Notes: a model not told the origin generated them from the letters alone. A stretch of DNA of 64,000 bases from JAZDFC01 sp043808235 (GCA_043808235.1 JAZDFC010000080.1:1-64000); one strand, 5' to 3'; positions 45,672-55,128 are shown, numbered from the stretch's first letter. Made by a program: numbers and translations.

Positions 45672-46193
45672 ATGGAAATTAAAGATTTAATTCGCAGTGT
45701 CCCAGGATTTCCAAAAGCGGGAATTGTATTCAAAGATATCACAACATTGCTAAAGGATGCTGCCGGATTTAGCGAGGCGTTGGAACAATTATACAGTCTC
45801 GCTAAAAATAAAGGAATAACTAAAGTAGTTGGAATCGAATCACGAGGTTTTATCTTAGGCGGGGCGCTGGCTCAAAAATTAGAAGCCGGATTTGTACCTG
45901 TTCGAAAACCCGGTAAACTACCTGCCGAGATTATAAGTGAATCCTACGAGCTCGAGTACGGAACCGATAAAATTGAAATACATCTCGATGCAATTCAAAG
46001 AGGCGATAGAGTGTTACTCCACGATGACTTACTTGCCACAGGCGGGACAATGGAGGCAGCTTGCAGGCTAGTAGAAAAATTAGGCGGTGAGATTGTACAA
46101 ATTTCTTTCCTCATCGAGCTCGCATTCTTGCACGGTAGGGAAAAGCTGAAAAAGTACGATGTACACGCTTTAATAAATTATGAAAGCGAATAA
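45672..46193 (+). CDS. apt: adenine phosphoribosyltransferase
   Basis: A 173-residue APRT when started at the ATG at 45672 ([20 protein letters not shown]); an earlier ATG at 45645 would add nine unsupported residues. The nucleotide-recognition stretch [14 protein letters not shown], the substrate loop [12 protein letters not shown] and the PRPP motif [17 protein letters not shown] are complete. It salvages adenine to AMP. Confidence 0.96.
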   Translation: MEIKDLIRSVPGFPKAGIVFKDITTLLKDAAGFSEALEQLYSLAKNKGITKVVGIESRGFILGGALAQKLEAGFVPVRKPGKLPAEIISESYELEYGTDKIEIHLDAIQRGDRVLLHDDLLATGGTMEAACRLVEKLGGEIVQISFLIELAFLHGREKLKKYDVHALINYESE

Positions 46194-46200
46194 GTGTTAG

Positions 46201-46260
46201 CCACGAATTTCACGAATTCACACGAAAACGACTCGAATGAATGTTCGTGAAAATTTGTGC
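46201..46260. repeat. cacgaattt inverted repeat
   Basis: ccacgaatttcacgaattc at 46201-46219 pairs imperfectly with ttcgtgaaaatttgtgc at 46244-46260. It is another intergenic repeat of a kind common in this phylum, placed between the converging apt and rsmI genes, and could terminate both. Confidence 0.5.
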
Positions 46261-46310
46261 AATAAGTGTCAACTTTTTTTAGCTATGATCAAGCGGTAAA
46301 TTTTCATGAC

Positions 46311-47006
46311 TTACTTAATTTTCCATGCTAAGGGGGAGATGATAACAACAAACTCTCCTTTTATTGTTTTTTTCGGCAATTCAACAAGAATATTTTGCGG
46401 AAAACCGCGCCATGATTCTTCAAACATTTTCGTTAGCTCCCGTTGAACAACGACAAATCTTTCCGGCATGTATTCAGCAAGCTCATTCAATAATTTTTCT
46501 ATCCGGTAAGTAGATTCATACAAAACAATTGTTCTTTCCTCTGCAGCCAATTCGATTAGCTTTTTTTGTCTTCCTTTTTTTTGCGGAAGAAATCCTTCGA
46601 AGACAAAGGAGTCGGTCGGTAATCCGCTGATGGATAGAGCCATGATCGCAGCATTCGCGCCGGGGATTCCAACAACTTCAATATCGTTAGAAACACATTT
46701 GTGAACCAATCGAATACCCGGATCGGAGATGCATGGTGTACCCGCATCGGAAACGAGAGCGCCGTTTTGCCCGCTCGAAAGTTTTTGAATTACATATTCA
46801 ATTTTTCTTGATTCGCTCTGAGCGTTGAAAGAAACCAATTCTTTTGAAATGCCATTATGCTTTAACAAAACCGATGTAACGCGTGTGTCTTCGCAGATTA
46901 TAAAATCAACTTCATTCAGTGTCTCAACCGCACGGAAAGTTATATCTTTCAAATTTCCAATTGGTGTTGCAACAACGAACAGTTTTCCGGTTGATGTATT
47001 ATTCAT
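46311..47006 (-). CDS. rsmI: 16S rRNA (cytidine1402-2'-O)-methyltransferase
   Basis: A 231-residue tetrapyrrole-methylase-fold enzyme. The N-terminus LFVVATPIGNLKDITFRAVE and CEDTRVTSVLLKHNGI are typical of RsmI; the SAM site is in LVSDAGTPCISDPG and VVGIPGANAAIMALSISGLP. It methylates the ribose of C1402 in the decoding centre. It is a single minus-strand gene. Confidence 0.95.
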   Translation of the reverse strand: MNNTSTGKLFVVATPIGNLKDITFRAVETLNEVDFIICEDTRVTSVLLKHNGISKELVSFNAQSESRKIEYVIQKLSSGQNGALVSDAGTPCISDPGIRLVHKCVSNDIEVVGIPGANAAIMALSISGLPTDSFVFEGFLPQKKGRQKKLIELAAEERTIVLYESTYRIEKLLNELAEYMPERFVVVQRELTKMFEESWRGFPQNILVELPKKTIKGEFVVIISPLAWKIK

Positions 47007-47099
47007 AAAATGTAATTTGCATTAAATAAATTATAGGATAAATTTTGCAGGAGAAAAATAAATCATTTGATACGAATAAATTAAAAAACTTTTTCAGGC

Positions 47100-47690
47100 A
47101 TGAAAAAATACATTTGGTACTTCGTGATTATTTTTGCGGTTTATGGATGTAAATCAGGCAACGAAGAAGGTGACACTAATGCCGATTATTCGAAAGTAGA
47201 TAGCTCGAAGATTTCCATTCAGTTTGATTCCGATGATCTCGGGCTTTCGTTTAATCCTCCAAAGAATTGGGAGCCGATTCCAAATTTTCGTTCGGCTGAA
47301 CGTAAACTCAAATTCCGCGCGCAGGGCAGTGAGGAGTTTATTTCGAAACCGGTTTATGCATTTATGGATAGTAAAAATAAAAGCAACATGACAGTAACAA
47401 AAATCATGTTTACCGGGGATGTGAATAAATTTAAAGATTTTATCGGGGTTTACATACAGCTGCAGAAATTGAATTTGCGTAATAGTAAAGTGACAGAAGG
47501 GAAAAATTCAATCGCAAACAGGGAGATTCGTTACCTGACAATTGAAAAGGAAAATCTTATTTCAAAAAAGTTTATTCTGCTCAACAACCGGAGTGAAATT
47601 ATCCAATTCGATTATACAATTCCTGCAAATGATTTTCAAAAAAATGAGCGATTTATCAGCTCTTCGATTGCAACTCTTAAGTTTCATTAA
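47100..47690 (+). CDS. lipoprotein of unknown function
   Basis: A 196-residue lipoprotein: MKKYIWYFVIIFAVYGC with Cys at 17, then an acidic linker (NEEGDTNADYSKVDS). The folded part starts ISIQFDSDDLGLSFNPPKNW and has about eight strands ending SSIATLKFH, which resembles PsbP/DUF1795-like stress lipoproteins but without a diagnostic motif. I do not recognise a specific family. It stands alone between rsmI and the Rrf2 gene. Confidence 0.65.
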   Translation: MKKYIWYFVIIFAVYGCKSGNEEGDTNADYSKVDSSKISIQFDSDDLGLSFNPPKNWEPIPNFRSAERKLKFRAQGSEEFISKPVYAFMDSKNKSNMTVTKIMFTGDVNKFKDFIGVYIQLQKLNLRNSKVTEGKNSIANREIRYLTIEKENLISKKFILLNNRSEIIQFDYTIPANDFQKNERFISSSIATLKFH

Positions 47691-47803
47691 TCTAATCTAA
47701 TACACGGTTTCTTACTCGTAATTAAAACGGGAAAGATCAAAATATGTGACTCTTGATTTTAATTTTAGAATATGTTACACTTACCGCAACAATTAAAAAA
47801 AAT

Positions 47804-48241
47804 ATGTCAGCATCAACCAAATTATCAACCGCAGTTAAAGCTCTCAGTTACCTCGCAGAATCATATCCCGAACCAAAAAGCAGCTATCAGATTTCGAAAC
47901 ATATTGGTGCGAATGCATCAAAGATAAGACTGTTATTATCGATGCTTGCAAAGCAGCAAATTGTTGAAAGCGGAAAGGGAACAATGGGAGGATTTTTGAT
48001 GAGGAAAAATCCATCGGTTTTACACATGCAGGAAATTTACTGTGCAATTGAAGACCGGAAAGCATTCCATCTTCACGTTACCCGTGCAGATGAAAATACA
48101 ACAGACAGAACTGCGAGATTTAATAATTACTTCCTCGATCTATTCGCAGAAGTTCAGGTTGATATCGAAGACAAAATGAGGAAAATTACTCTCATTAAAA
48201 TTATGAATCAGCTCGGAATTAAATCTAATTTCAATAAATAG
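47804..48241 (+). CDS. Rrf2-family transcription regulator
   Basis: A 145-residue winged-helix protein, started at the ATG at 47804 (MSASTKLSTAVKALSYLAES). The frame extends back to 47753 but with an atypical hydrophobic lead. The helix-turn-helix and wing text, YQISKHIGANASKIRLLLSM followed by GTMGGFLMRKNPSVLHMQEIY, matches Rrf2. The three-Cys Fe-S cluster of IscR/NsrR is absent; a single Cys is seen at the end of the wing. It lies 27 bp before a lysine-degradation operon and may regulate it. Confidence 0.82.
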   Translation: MSASTKLSTAVKALSYLAESYPEPKSSYQISKHIGANASKIRLLLSMLAKQQIVESGKGTMGGFLMRKNPSVLHMQEIYCAIEDRKAFHLHVTRADENTTDRTARFNNYFLDLFAEVQVDIEDKMRKITLIKIMNQLGIKSNFNK

Positions 48242-48268
48242 CAGCAACAAAATCATATAGGGGATTAT

Positions 48269-49801
48269 ATGGATTTCTTAAAAAAACTTGGAATTAAAAA
48301 GAGCAACCTGGGAGCCTCAACCGGGTTGAAATGGTACGGCTCCACGAAAGGAAGCGAACTAAAAATTTACTCGCCAATTAATGGAAAATATATTGCCTCA
48401 GTTTACCAGGCAAACGAACATGATTACGAAAAAGTAGTAACGAAAGCGCATGAAGCATTTTTAGAATGGCGCAAAGTACCCGCTCCTAAAAGAGGCGAAG
48501 TTGTTCGTGCCATTGGTGATAGACTGCGCGAATTCAAAGATCCGCTTGGAAAACTTGTTACTCTCGAAATGGGTAAGTCAATCCAGGAAGGTTGGGGCGA
48601 AGTACAGGAAATGATTGACATTTGCGATTACGCAGTTGGTCTGTCGCGCCAGCTTTATGGTTCCACAATTCACTCCGAAAGACCGAATCATAGGATGTAC
48701 GACCAGTATCATCCTCTCGGTGTTGTGGGAATTATCAGCGCGTTTAATTTCCCGGTTGCTGTATGGTCATGGAATGCGATGCTTGCAGCAGTTTGCGGTG
48801 ATTCGAATCTGTGGAAACCATCATCGAAAACTCCGTTAACTGCTATTGCCGTTCAAAATATTCTCGCTGATGTTATCAAGAAATTCAAATTACCGGAAGG
48901 ATTATTCAGTTTGGTTATTGGTAAAGGTTCAACCGTGGGCGAAAGATTAATTAACGACAAAAGAATTCCATTGGTATCATTGACCGGTTCAACTGCTGTC
49001 GGTAAGGCAGCTGCGTCAAAAATCGCAGGTCGTTTTGGAAGAAGTATTCTCGAATTGGGCGGCAATAACGCTATCATTTTAACTCCCGATGCTGATTTGA
49101 AAATGGCGGTGCCGGCAATTGTGTTCGGGTCAGTGGGAACTGCGGGACAAAGATGCACAACAACCAGAAGATTGATTATTCATGAAAACATTTATGATAA
49201 AGTAAAAGAAATTTTATTGAAGGCATACAAATCATTAAAGATCGGTTCGCCGATGGATCAAAAAAATCATGTTGGACCGGTAATCGATAAAATGTCTGTC
49301 GAAGATTTTAAACAAGCCCTCATTCGTGCAAAAGAAGAAGGCGGAAAAATAATTTTCGGCGGAAAAGTTTTATCGGGCAAAGGATACGAATCCGGTTGTT
49401 ATGTAATGCCGACAATCGTCGAAGTAGAAAATCATTTTAAAATTGTACAGGAAGAAACATTCGCCCCGATTCTTTATCTCATCAAATATACCGGCGATGT
49501 TAGCAATGCAATCCAAATTCATAACGATGTTGTGCAAGGATTATCCTCGGCAATATTCACAAATAATTTACGTGAAGCTGAACAGTTCCTCTCACATTGG
49601 GGATCAGACTGCGGTATCGCGAATGTAAATATCGGTACATCGGGCGCGGAAATCGGCGGCGCTTTCGGCGGTGAGAAAGAAACCGGCGGCGGACGTGAAT
49701 CCGGCTCCGATGCATGGAAAGCATACATGCGCAGACAAACAAATACAATTAACTTCGGAACACAATTACCTTTAGCTCAAGGGATTAAGTTCGATATTTA
49801 A
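48269..49801 (+). CDS. aminoadipate semialdehyde dehydrogenase (ALDH7 type)
   Basis: A 510-residue aldehyde dehydrogenase of the ALDH7/antiquitin branch. The general base is in SILELGGNNAIIL and the catalytic Cys in GTAGQRCTTTRRLI, the exact ALDH7 style; the N-terminus NLGASTGLKWYGSTKGSE also fits. It oxidises alpha-aminoadipate semialdehyde with NAD. The next two genes make that semialdehyde from lysine, so the product is placed by context. The start, at a single ATG behind TATAGGGG, is not in doubt. Confidence 0.92.
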   Translation: MDFLKKLGIKKSNLGASTGLKWYGSTKGSELKIYSPINGKYIASVYQANEHDYEKVVTKAHEAFLEWRKVPAPKRGEVVRAIGDRLREFKDPLGKLVTLEMGKSIQEGWGEVQEMIDICDYAVGLSRQLYGSTIHSERPNHRMYDQYHPLGVVGIISAFNFPVAVWSWNAMLAAVCGDSNLWKPSSKTPLTAIAVQNILADVIKKFKLPEGLFSLVIGKGSTVGERLINDKRIPLVSLTGSTAVGKAAASKIAGRFGRSILELGGNNAIILTPDADLKMAVPAIVFGSVGTAGQRCTTTRRLIIHENIYDKVKEILLKAYKSLKIGSPMDQKNHVGPVIDKMSVEDFKQALIRAKEEGGKIIFGGKVLSGKGYESGCYVMPTIVEVENHFKIVQEETFAPILYLIKYTGDVSNAIQIHNDVVQGLSSAIFTNNLREAEQFLSHWGSDCGIANVNIGTSGAEIGGAFGGEKETGGGRESGSDAWKAYMRRQTNTINFGTQLPLAQGIKFDI

Positions 49802-49822
49802 AATCTGAAACGGAGACTCTTG

Positions 49823-51118
49823 ATGCAAAAATATATCGGTATAAGAAAAGAAGACAAAAATAAATGGGAAAGACGTGTTCCCCTTGTGCCAGAAGATGTA
49901 AAGGAATTAAAAAATAAATTCGGAATTGAAGTAATTCTCGAACCGTTCGAAAGAAGAGCATTTACGGAAAAGGAATTCACGGATGCCGGCGCTTCCTTCA
50001 GTGAAAAATATTTCGAAGCTCCGCTCGTAATGGCGGTAAAGGAAATCCCGATCGAATCGATTCATCCGGAAAGAGCGTACATATTTTTCTCGCATGTTAT
50101 TAAAGGACAAAGATATAATATGCCAATGCTGCGGAAACTTCTCGAACAAAAATGTACATTAATTGATTACGAATGTATTGTTGATGATAAAAAAAGAAGA
50201 CTTGTTTTCTATGGACGATATGCCGGATTAGCAGGAATGATAGACACACTTTCCGGTCTCGGAAAAAGATTATTGGTAAAGGGAATTGAAACACCATTTA
50301 TGCACATCAATCCAGCATATATGTACAGTGATCTCGATGAAGCAAAATCTGCGGTTGAGAAACTTGCACAGGAAATAAAAGAATTCGGTTTGCCCGCGGA
50401 TTTAACTCCGTTGATAATCGGTTTTGCCGGTTATGGAAATGTGTCGAAAGGCGCATGGGAAATTTTTGATATTCTTCCACACGAAGTTGTTCAGCCGGAC
50501 GATCTGTATAAATTAAAAAGTGACGAAGGAAAGAAAATCTATAAAGTTGTTTTTGAAGAGAAACATCTTGTTGAGCCTATTGATGGATCACAACATTTTG
50601 AAATCGGCGATTATTTTAATTACCCGGAAAAGTACAAATCAAAATTCACGAATTATTTACCGGCTCTTTCGGTATTAGTGAATGCAATTTACTGGAATGA
50701 AAAATATCCGCGTCTTATCACGAAAGAATATTTGAAGGAACATCATCACGAAATAAAATTAATTATTGTCGGCGATATCAGCTGCGATATAAACGGTTCA
50801 ATTGAATTTACCGAGAAGAGCACAGAAGCGGATAATCCATCATTTATTTATAACCCGGTTGACGGCTCGCATGCCGACGGTTTTGAAGGAGAGGGGATTG
50901 CGAATATTGCAATTGATAACCTCCCCGCGGAATTGCCACGCGATGCATCAATCGGATTCAGCAAATCTTTGATGCCGTTTATCCCGGGAATTCTTGACGC
51001 AGATTTCGAAAAATCATTTGACGAAGTGAATTTACCCGAAGAAATTAAACGGGCTGTAATCGTGTACAGGGGAGAATTAACTCCCGATTATAAATATCTC
51101 GAAAAATATTTAGCGTAA
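49823..51118 (+). CDS. lysine-ketoglutarate reductase, stand-alone
   Basis: A 431-residue protein matching the LKR half of animal AASS: an alanine-dehydrogenase-like N-terminus (YIGIRKEDKNKWERRVPLV), KEIPIESIHPERAYIFFSHVIK, LIDYECIVDDKKRRLVFYG and the Rossmann part PLIIGFAGYGNVSKGAWEIF. Start at ATG 49823 after GGAG (the TTG at 49820 is rejected). It joins lysine and 2-oxoglutarate into saccharopine. It is followed by saccharopine dehydrogenase after 37 bp, the same order as the fused animal enzyme. Confidence 0.9.
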   Translation: MQKYIGIRKEDKNKWERRVPLVPEDVKELKNKFGIEVILEPFERRAFTEKEFTDAGASFSEKYFEAPLVMAVKEIPIESIHPERAYIFFSHVIKGQRYNMPMLRKLLEQKCTLIDYECIVDDKKRRLVFYGRYAGLAGMIDTLSGLGKRLLVKGIETPFMHINPAYMYSDLDEAKSAVEKLAQEIKEFGLPADLTPLIIGFAGYGNVSKGAWEIFDILPHEVVQPDDLYKLKSDEGKKIYKVVFEEKHLVEPIDGSQHFEIGDYFNYPEKYKSKFTNYLPALSVLVNAIYWNEKYPRLITKEYLKEHHHEIKLIIVGDISCDINGSIEFTEKSTEADNPSFIYNPVDGSHADGFEGEGIANIAIDNLPAELPRDASIGFSKSLMPFIPGILDADFEKSFDEVNLPEEIKRAVIVYRGELTPDYKYLEKYLA

Positions 51119-51155
51119 ATAACTATTAGCAAAATCTAATGTTGGAGAAACTAAC

Positions 51156-52478
51156 ATGAAGCAAGTTCTAATTCTTGGCGCCGGATTGGTAACACGGCCC
51201 ATCGTAAGATATTTACTTGACCAGGGAAATATCGAAGTATTGGTTGCAAGCAGAACCGTTAGTAAAGCCGAAGCTTTGATTGAAGGACATCCAAACGGCA
51301 AAGCGATGGAACTTAATGTAAAGGATGAAGATAAACTTGAGCAAGTAGTAAAAGATTGTGATGTTGCGATCAGTTTACTGCCATACACACATCACGTTAA
51401 AGTTGGTAAACTTTGTTTGAAATATAAAAAGCATTTGATAACAACCTCGTATGTTAGTCCGGCAATGAAAGAACTCGATGCCGAAGCGAAAGAAAAGGGA
51501 TTGCTTTTCCTAAATGAAATTGGGCTTGATCCCGGTATCGACCACATGTCCGCAATGAAAATTATTCATGATGTTGAACGCAAAGGCGGAAAGATTTTAT
51601 CGTTCGAATCAGTCTGCGGCGGATTACCGGCGCCCGAAGCTAACGACAATCCATTCGGATATAAATTTTCTTGGAGTCCACGCGGTGTTGTAATGGCGGG
51701 ACGCAACAATGCTCAATATCTGAAAGATGGAAAAGAAGTTGTTATCGAAGGTAAAAATCTTTTCTTGAATAATTGGAAGAAGGAAGTTGAATCTCTCGGA
51801 GAACTTGAAGTTTATCCAAATCGTGATTCGATGCTTTACAAAGATTTGTATGGATTGAATAACGCTCATACAATTTTCAGAGGCACATTCCGTAACCCGG
51901 GATGGTGCAACACTCTTTACAAAATTGCTTCGCTGGGATTTTTGGATGATACCGAAAGACCGGAATTGGCAGACACAACATTAGCAGAGATAGTCGCATC
52001 TCTGATTAAAACCACATCAGAAAATACAAAGGAAAAAACTGCTTCTCATCTTGGGGTTGAAGTAGAATCTGATGTTATTAAAAGGCTGGATTGGCTTGGT
52101 CTCTTCTCGGATAAGAAAGTAAAAGCCGATCCGCCTTCTTATCTCGATTTTCTCGCGAATGTTATGCTCGAAAAAATGCCGTATAAACAGGGCGAACGCG
52201 ATATGATTGTCCTCCAGCATGATTTTATTGCCGAATATACAGGTGGAGATAAAGAACATATCGTCTCTCTTCTTATCGATTTTGGGATTCCAAACGGCGA
52301 TTCGGCAATGGCGCGAACAGTTAGTCTGCCCGCTGCAATTGCTGCAAAATTACTCGTCGATGAAAAAATTAAACTTTCCGGCGTTCATATTCCCAACATG
52401 CCCGAACTATACGAACCGGTTATGGCTGAATTAGAAAAGATGAATATTAAATTCAAAGAGACAGCGAAGCAGATTTAG
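51156..52478 (+). CDS. saccharopine dehydrogenase (glutamate-forming)
   Basis: A 440-residue protein matching the SDH half of AASS and yeast Lys9: the Rossmann start VLILGAGLVTRPIVRYLLDQ, VAISLLPYTHHVKVGKLCL, FLNEIGLDPGIDHMSAMKII, and ESVCGGLPAPEANDNPFGYK near the middle. It splits saccharopine to glutamate and aminoadipate semialdehyde. A good terminator follows it. This and the two genes before form a complete saccharopine route from lysine to aminoadipate. Confidence 0.92.
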   Translation: MKQVLILGAGLVTRPIVRYLLDQGNIEVLVASRTVSKAEALIEGHPNGKAMELNVKDEDKLEQVVKDCDVAISLLPYTHHVKVGKLCLKYKKHLITTSYVSPAMKELDAEAKEKGLLFLNEIGLDPGIDHMSAMKIIHDVERKGGKILSFESVCGGLPAPEANDNPFGYKFSWSPRGVVMAGRNNAQYLKDGKEVVIEGKNLFLNNWKKEVESLGELEVYPNRDSMLYKDLYGLNNAHTIFRGTFRNPGWCNTLYKIASLGFLDDTERPELADTTLAEIVASLIKTTSENTKEKTASHLGVEVESDVIKRLDWLGLFSDKKVKADPPSYLDFLANVMLEKMPYKQGERDMIVLQHDFIAEYTGGDKEHIVSLLIDFGIPNGDSAMARTVSLPAAIAAKLLVDEKIKLSGVHIPNMPELYEPVMAELEKMNIKFKETAKQI

Positions 52479-52496
52479 GGGTTACACATTATTTGG

Positions 52497-52537
52497 AACC
52501 GCGGTTCGGATGTCTTTCGGGCCGCGGTTTATTTTTG
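52497..52537 (+). terminator. Rho-independent terminator of the saccharopine operon
   Basis: aaccgcgg (52497-52504) pairs with ccgcggtt (52522-52529) and a T-rich tail, tatttttgg, follows. It begins 18 bp past the stop of the saccharopine dehydrogenase gene. Confidence 0.8.
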
Positions 52538-52615
52538 GAAAGAAATGTTTTGTAAAAGTCTGAATTTGCATTTTAAAATCATCAATCGACAATCGAAAAT
52601 CATCAATCCAAATTC

Positions 52616-53524
52616 CTACTGTCCGTTCTTCATCTTTATATGTGTTACCATATAAATGCCGAATATTAGAATTGCGACTCCAACCCATTGCAGCCAATCC
52701 AAAACTCTCCCGTGAACAAAATATTCTAAAATAAGTGCGGATAATGGGAATGCAAGTTCACAGATTGTAGCTACCGATGCGGATATATTCTTCAATCCGT
52801 AATAGTATAGAAAGATTGCCGGTCCGCCGGTTGTTAATGCGATGATAATGAATACTGTAAATTGCCCGCTTGAAATATTCGTTACTTCACCAATTAAATT
52901 CAAACTTAGGACAAGTATTAACATTAAAAACGAAGTGATGAAAAATCTTAAAAAGGTACCGACTTCGAAGCCAACATTTTTTAAAGCACGTTTGCTAAAA
53001 ACCGTTGATGACCCGAAACTGAAAGCGGCGAGTAAAGAAAACAACGCGGCGACTAAGGTTTTATCTCCCGTAGAGAAAACAGGAAGACTGATTCCGAAAG
53101 TCATTAGATACGCCCCGATAATTGCAATACCTGCCCAAAGAAAGAAACCGAGAGTTAATTTTTCCTTTAATAAAATTGCAGCTAATAAAATGGCGAATAC
53201 AGGCTGCAGTTTTTGGATAAGAATTACTATCGAAAGATTCACAAAGTTTACGTAAAATAATGCCTTAACAATTGCCATAGTGCCTACTGCACCGCCGAAT
53301 ATGGCTACTCCCAAAAACGCCAGCCAATCCAACCCGGATAACTGTGATATTTTTTTGAAGCGGGAGGAAAAAATCGGTGAAAGCAATATTGTTGCAAAAG
53401 TTGATTCAATGAATACTACTAATGGTACGGAGAGGTTAAATAAAGATGGTCGAAGTACAATTCCATCGATACCCCAAAGAGCTGCTGCTATAATTATAAA
53501 TACGGGCGCTAATTTATTCATCAA
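52616..53524 (-). CDS. EamA/DMT-family transporter
   Basis: A 302-residue protein with ten membrane spans in two EamA repeats: first IIAAALWGIDGIVLRPSLF and LVVFIESTFATILLSPIF, second LLAAFSFGSSTVFSKRALKN and ELAFPLSALILEYFVHG. The text FINLSIVILIQKLQPVFAILLAA in the first repeat is typical of drug/metabolite transporters. Substrate unknown. Monocistronic; its 3' end faces the saccharopine operon terminator across about 80 bp of AATC-rich simple repeat. Confidence 0.85.
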   Translation of the reverse strand: MMNKLAPVFIIIAAALWGIDGIVLRPSLFNLSVPLVVFIESTFATILLSPIFSSRFKKISQLSGLDWLAFLGVAIFGGAVGTMAIVKALFYVNFVNLSIVILIQKLQPVFAILLAAILLKEKLTLGFFLWAGIAIIGAYLMTFGISLPVFSTGDKTLVAALFSLLAAFSFGSSTVFSKRALKNVGFEVGTFLRFFITSFLMLILVLSLNLIGEVTNISSGQFTVFIIIALTTGGPAIFLYYYGLKNISASVATICELAFPLSALILEYFVHGRVLDWLQWVGVAILIFGIYMVTHIKMKNGQ

Positions 53525-53695
53525 TAATTCTCAAAAATTGGATGCAAAGTTTGTAATTGTTGTGCTCAAATACAAATCAATTTTTATTTACTTCCCGATA
53601 GATAGCAAAGATTTGGTATTAACCCAAAATCAATTTGCATATATTTACTAACACAAGAATAATTTTTGATTATAAAATAATTTTGAGGTTGAATC

Positions 53696-54922
53696 ATGAA
53701 AAAATACTTTTCAATCATGACTTCATTTTTAATTTTTTTATTTGTGTTCTCATTAAAAGCGCAGCAGGTAACCAATAAAGGAAAATTCATTGAAAAGAAA
53801 AATCCTTTTTGGGAGGAGATAGTTCAAAGTACCGGGGAATATGCAAAAGGAAAGAAGCCGCCGGTTCTATCTTTCCAAATGGATTTTGCGGGAATGCAGT
53901 TACCGAAATCACCGGACGAATTTACAAAATATTGGCACGGCGCGCCGGTTTCACAAGGGAATACAAACACTTGCTGGAGTTTCAGTACAACTTCATTCTT
54001 CGAATCTGAAGTTAACCAGCTTTCTAAGAAAGTAGTAAAGATTTCGGAAATGTTTACTGTTTATTGGGAGTACGTAGAAAAGACAAAAGAATTTATCCGT
54101 ACACGGGGTATATCTGCCTTTTCCGAAGGCTCTGAAGCTAATGCAGTCAAACGAATGTTCAAAATCTACGGCGCTGTTCCATTGAGCGTTTATTCAGGAA
54201 AGCTGTCCGGTCAGGAATTTTATGATCATTCAAAATTAATCACCGAGATGAATGGTTTTCTTCAATCCATAAAAGAGAAAAATGCATGGAATGAGGATGC
54301 TATCGTAACAACAATAAAAACTATTATGAATCATTATTTGGGTACTCCGCCAGAGGAGTTTGAATATGAAGGGAAGACATACACACCAAAATCATTTTTG
54401 AAAGATTATCTGCAATTAAATCCCGATGATTATGTTGATGTGCTTTCTTATTTGCAGAAACCGTACTGGAAACAAGTTGAATATGAAGTGCCGGATAATT
54501 GGTGGCATGACAGCAGTTATTATAATATTCCACTTGAGGATTATATAGCAGCGATAAAAAAAGCTGTACGTAACGGTTACAGCATCTGTATCGGCGGCGA
54601 CGTCTCCGAACCGGGAAGAGACAATGATCTCGAGGTATTTGTAATCCCTACTTTTGATGTACCTGCCGAGTACATCGATGAGAATTCACGGCAGATGCGA
54701 TTCAGTTCTGGTTCAACAACTGATGACCACGGAATTCATATTGTTGGTTATAAAGAAGATAAAGGCAAGGACTGGTATTTAATAAAAGATTCAGGTTCCG
54801 GTTCTTTCTGTGGTCCGAATAAAGGATATTTTTTCTTTCACGAGGATTACGTTAAATTAAAGATGATGGATTTCATGATTCACAAGGATGCGGTGCCGGA
54901 ATTGTTGGCAAAGTTTAAGTAA
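53696..54922 (+). CDS. secreted C1-family (bleomycin-hydrolase-like) cysteine peptidase
   Basis: A 408-residue protein with a signal peptide (residues 1-21, ending LKAQQ). The oxyanion Gln and catalytic Cys are in SQGNTNTCWSFSTTSF, and the His is in TDDHGIHIVGYKEDK. The third triad position, normally Asn before Ser-Trp-Gly, reads LIKDSGSGSFCG, so Asp replaces Asn and Trp is lost. The 50-residue insert around 185-230 is like that in C1B peptidases. Acts outside the cytoplasm. A decayed partial copy of its 3' end lies at 55000-55113. Confidence 0.8.
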   Translation: MKKYFSIMTSFLIFLFVFSLKAQQVTNKGKFIEKKNPFWEEIVQSTGEYAKGKKPPVLSFQMDFAGMQLPKSPDEFTKYWHGAPVSQGNTNTCWSFSTTSFFESEVNQLSKKVVKISEMFTVYWEYVEKTKEFIRTRGISAFSEGSEANAVKRMFKIYGAVPLSVYSGKLSGQEFYDHSKLITEMNGFLQSIKEKNAWNEDAIVTTIKTIMNHYLGTPPEEFEYEGKTYTPKSFLKDYLQLNPDDYVDVLSYLQKPYWKQVEYEVPDNWWHDSSYYNIPLEDYIAAIKKAVRNGYSICIGGDVSEPGRDNDLEVFVIPTFDVPAEYIDENSRQMRFSSGSTTDDHGIHIVGYKEDKGKDWYLIKDSGSGSFCGPNKGYFFFHEDYVKLKMMDFMIHKDAVPELLAKFK

Positions 54923-54946
54923 AAAATATTTTTTTCGTCGATGATT

Positions 54947-54993
54947 GTAGAGACGGGGCGACCTGCCCGGCTTTGACGGGTGCCCGTCTTTAC
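54947..54993. repeat. REP palindrome 8 (gg-type variant)
   Basis: The outer arms are gtagagacggg (54947-54957) and cccgtctttac (54983-54993) with a diverged inner part. It lies 25 bp after the C1 peptidase stop and between that gene and the duplicated fragment. Confidence 0.82.
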
Positions 54994-54999
54994 GTTCGG

Positions 55000-55113
55000 A
55001 AGATAAGGGAAATTGAAAACATGGATTTCGTGATTCACAAAGATGCTGTGCGAGAACGTTTTTCAAAATTAATATTGAAAATTACTTTCTCGGTTTCTAT
55101 TTTATTGTTGTAA
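55000..55113 (+). pseudogene. 3'-end remnant of a second C1 peptidase gene
   Basis: The frame KIRE-IEN-MDFVIHKDAVRERFSKL-ILK matches KLKMMDFMIHKDAVPELLAKFK at the end of the intact peptidase just upstream, at 8 of 10 positions over MDF-IHKDAV and beyond. It runs to a TAA at 55111. No other part of a peptidase is found. A tandem copy was probably lost except for this tail; the REP at 54947 lies at the junction. Confidence 0.65.
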
Positions 55114-55128
55114 AAAATGAGGTAGGAT

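Noticed and set aside
52540..52615. AATC-rich simple repeat between two converging genes considered as a regulatory element
   Set aside because: It is a short low-complexity stretch (atcaatcgacaatcgaaaat-like) with no symmetry and no sign of function.
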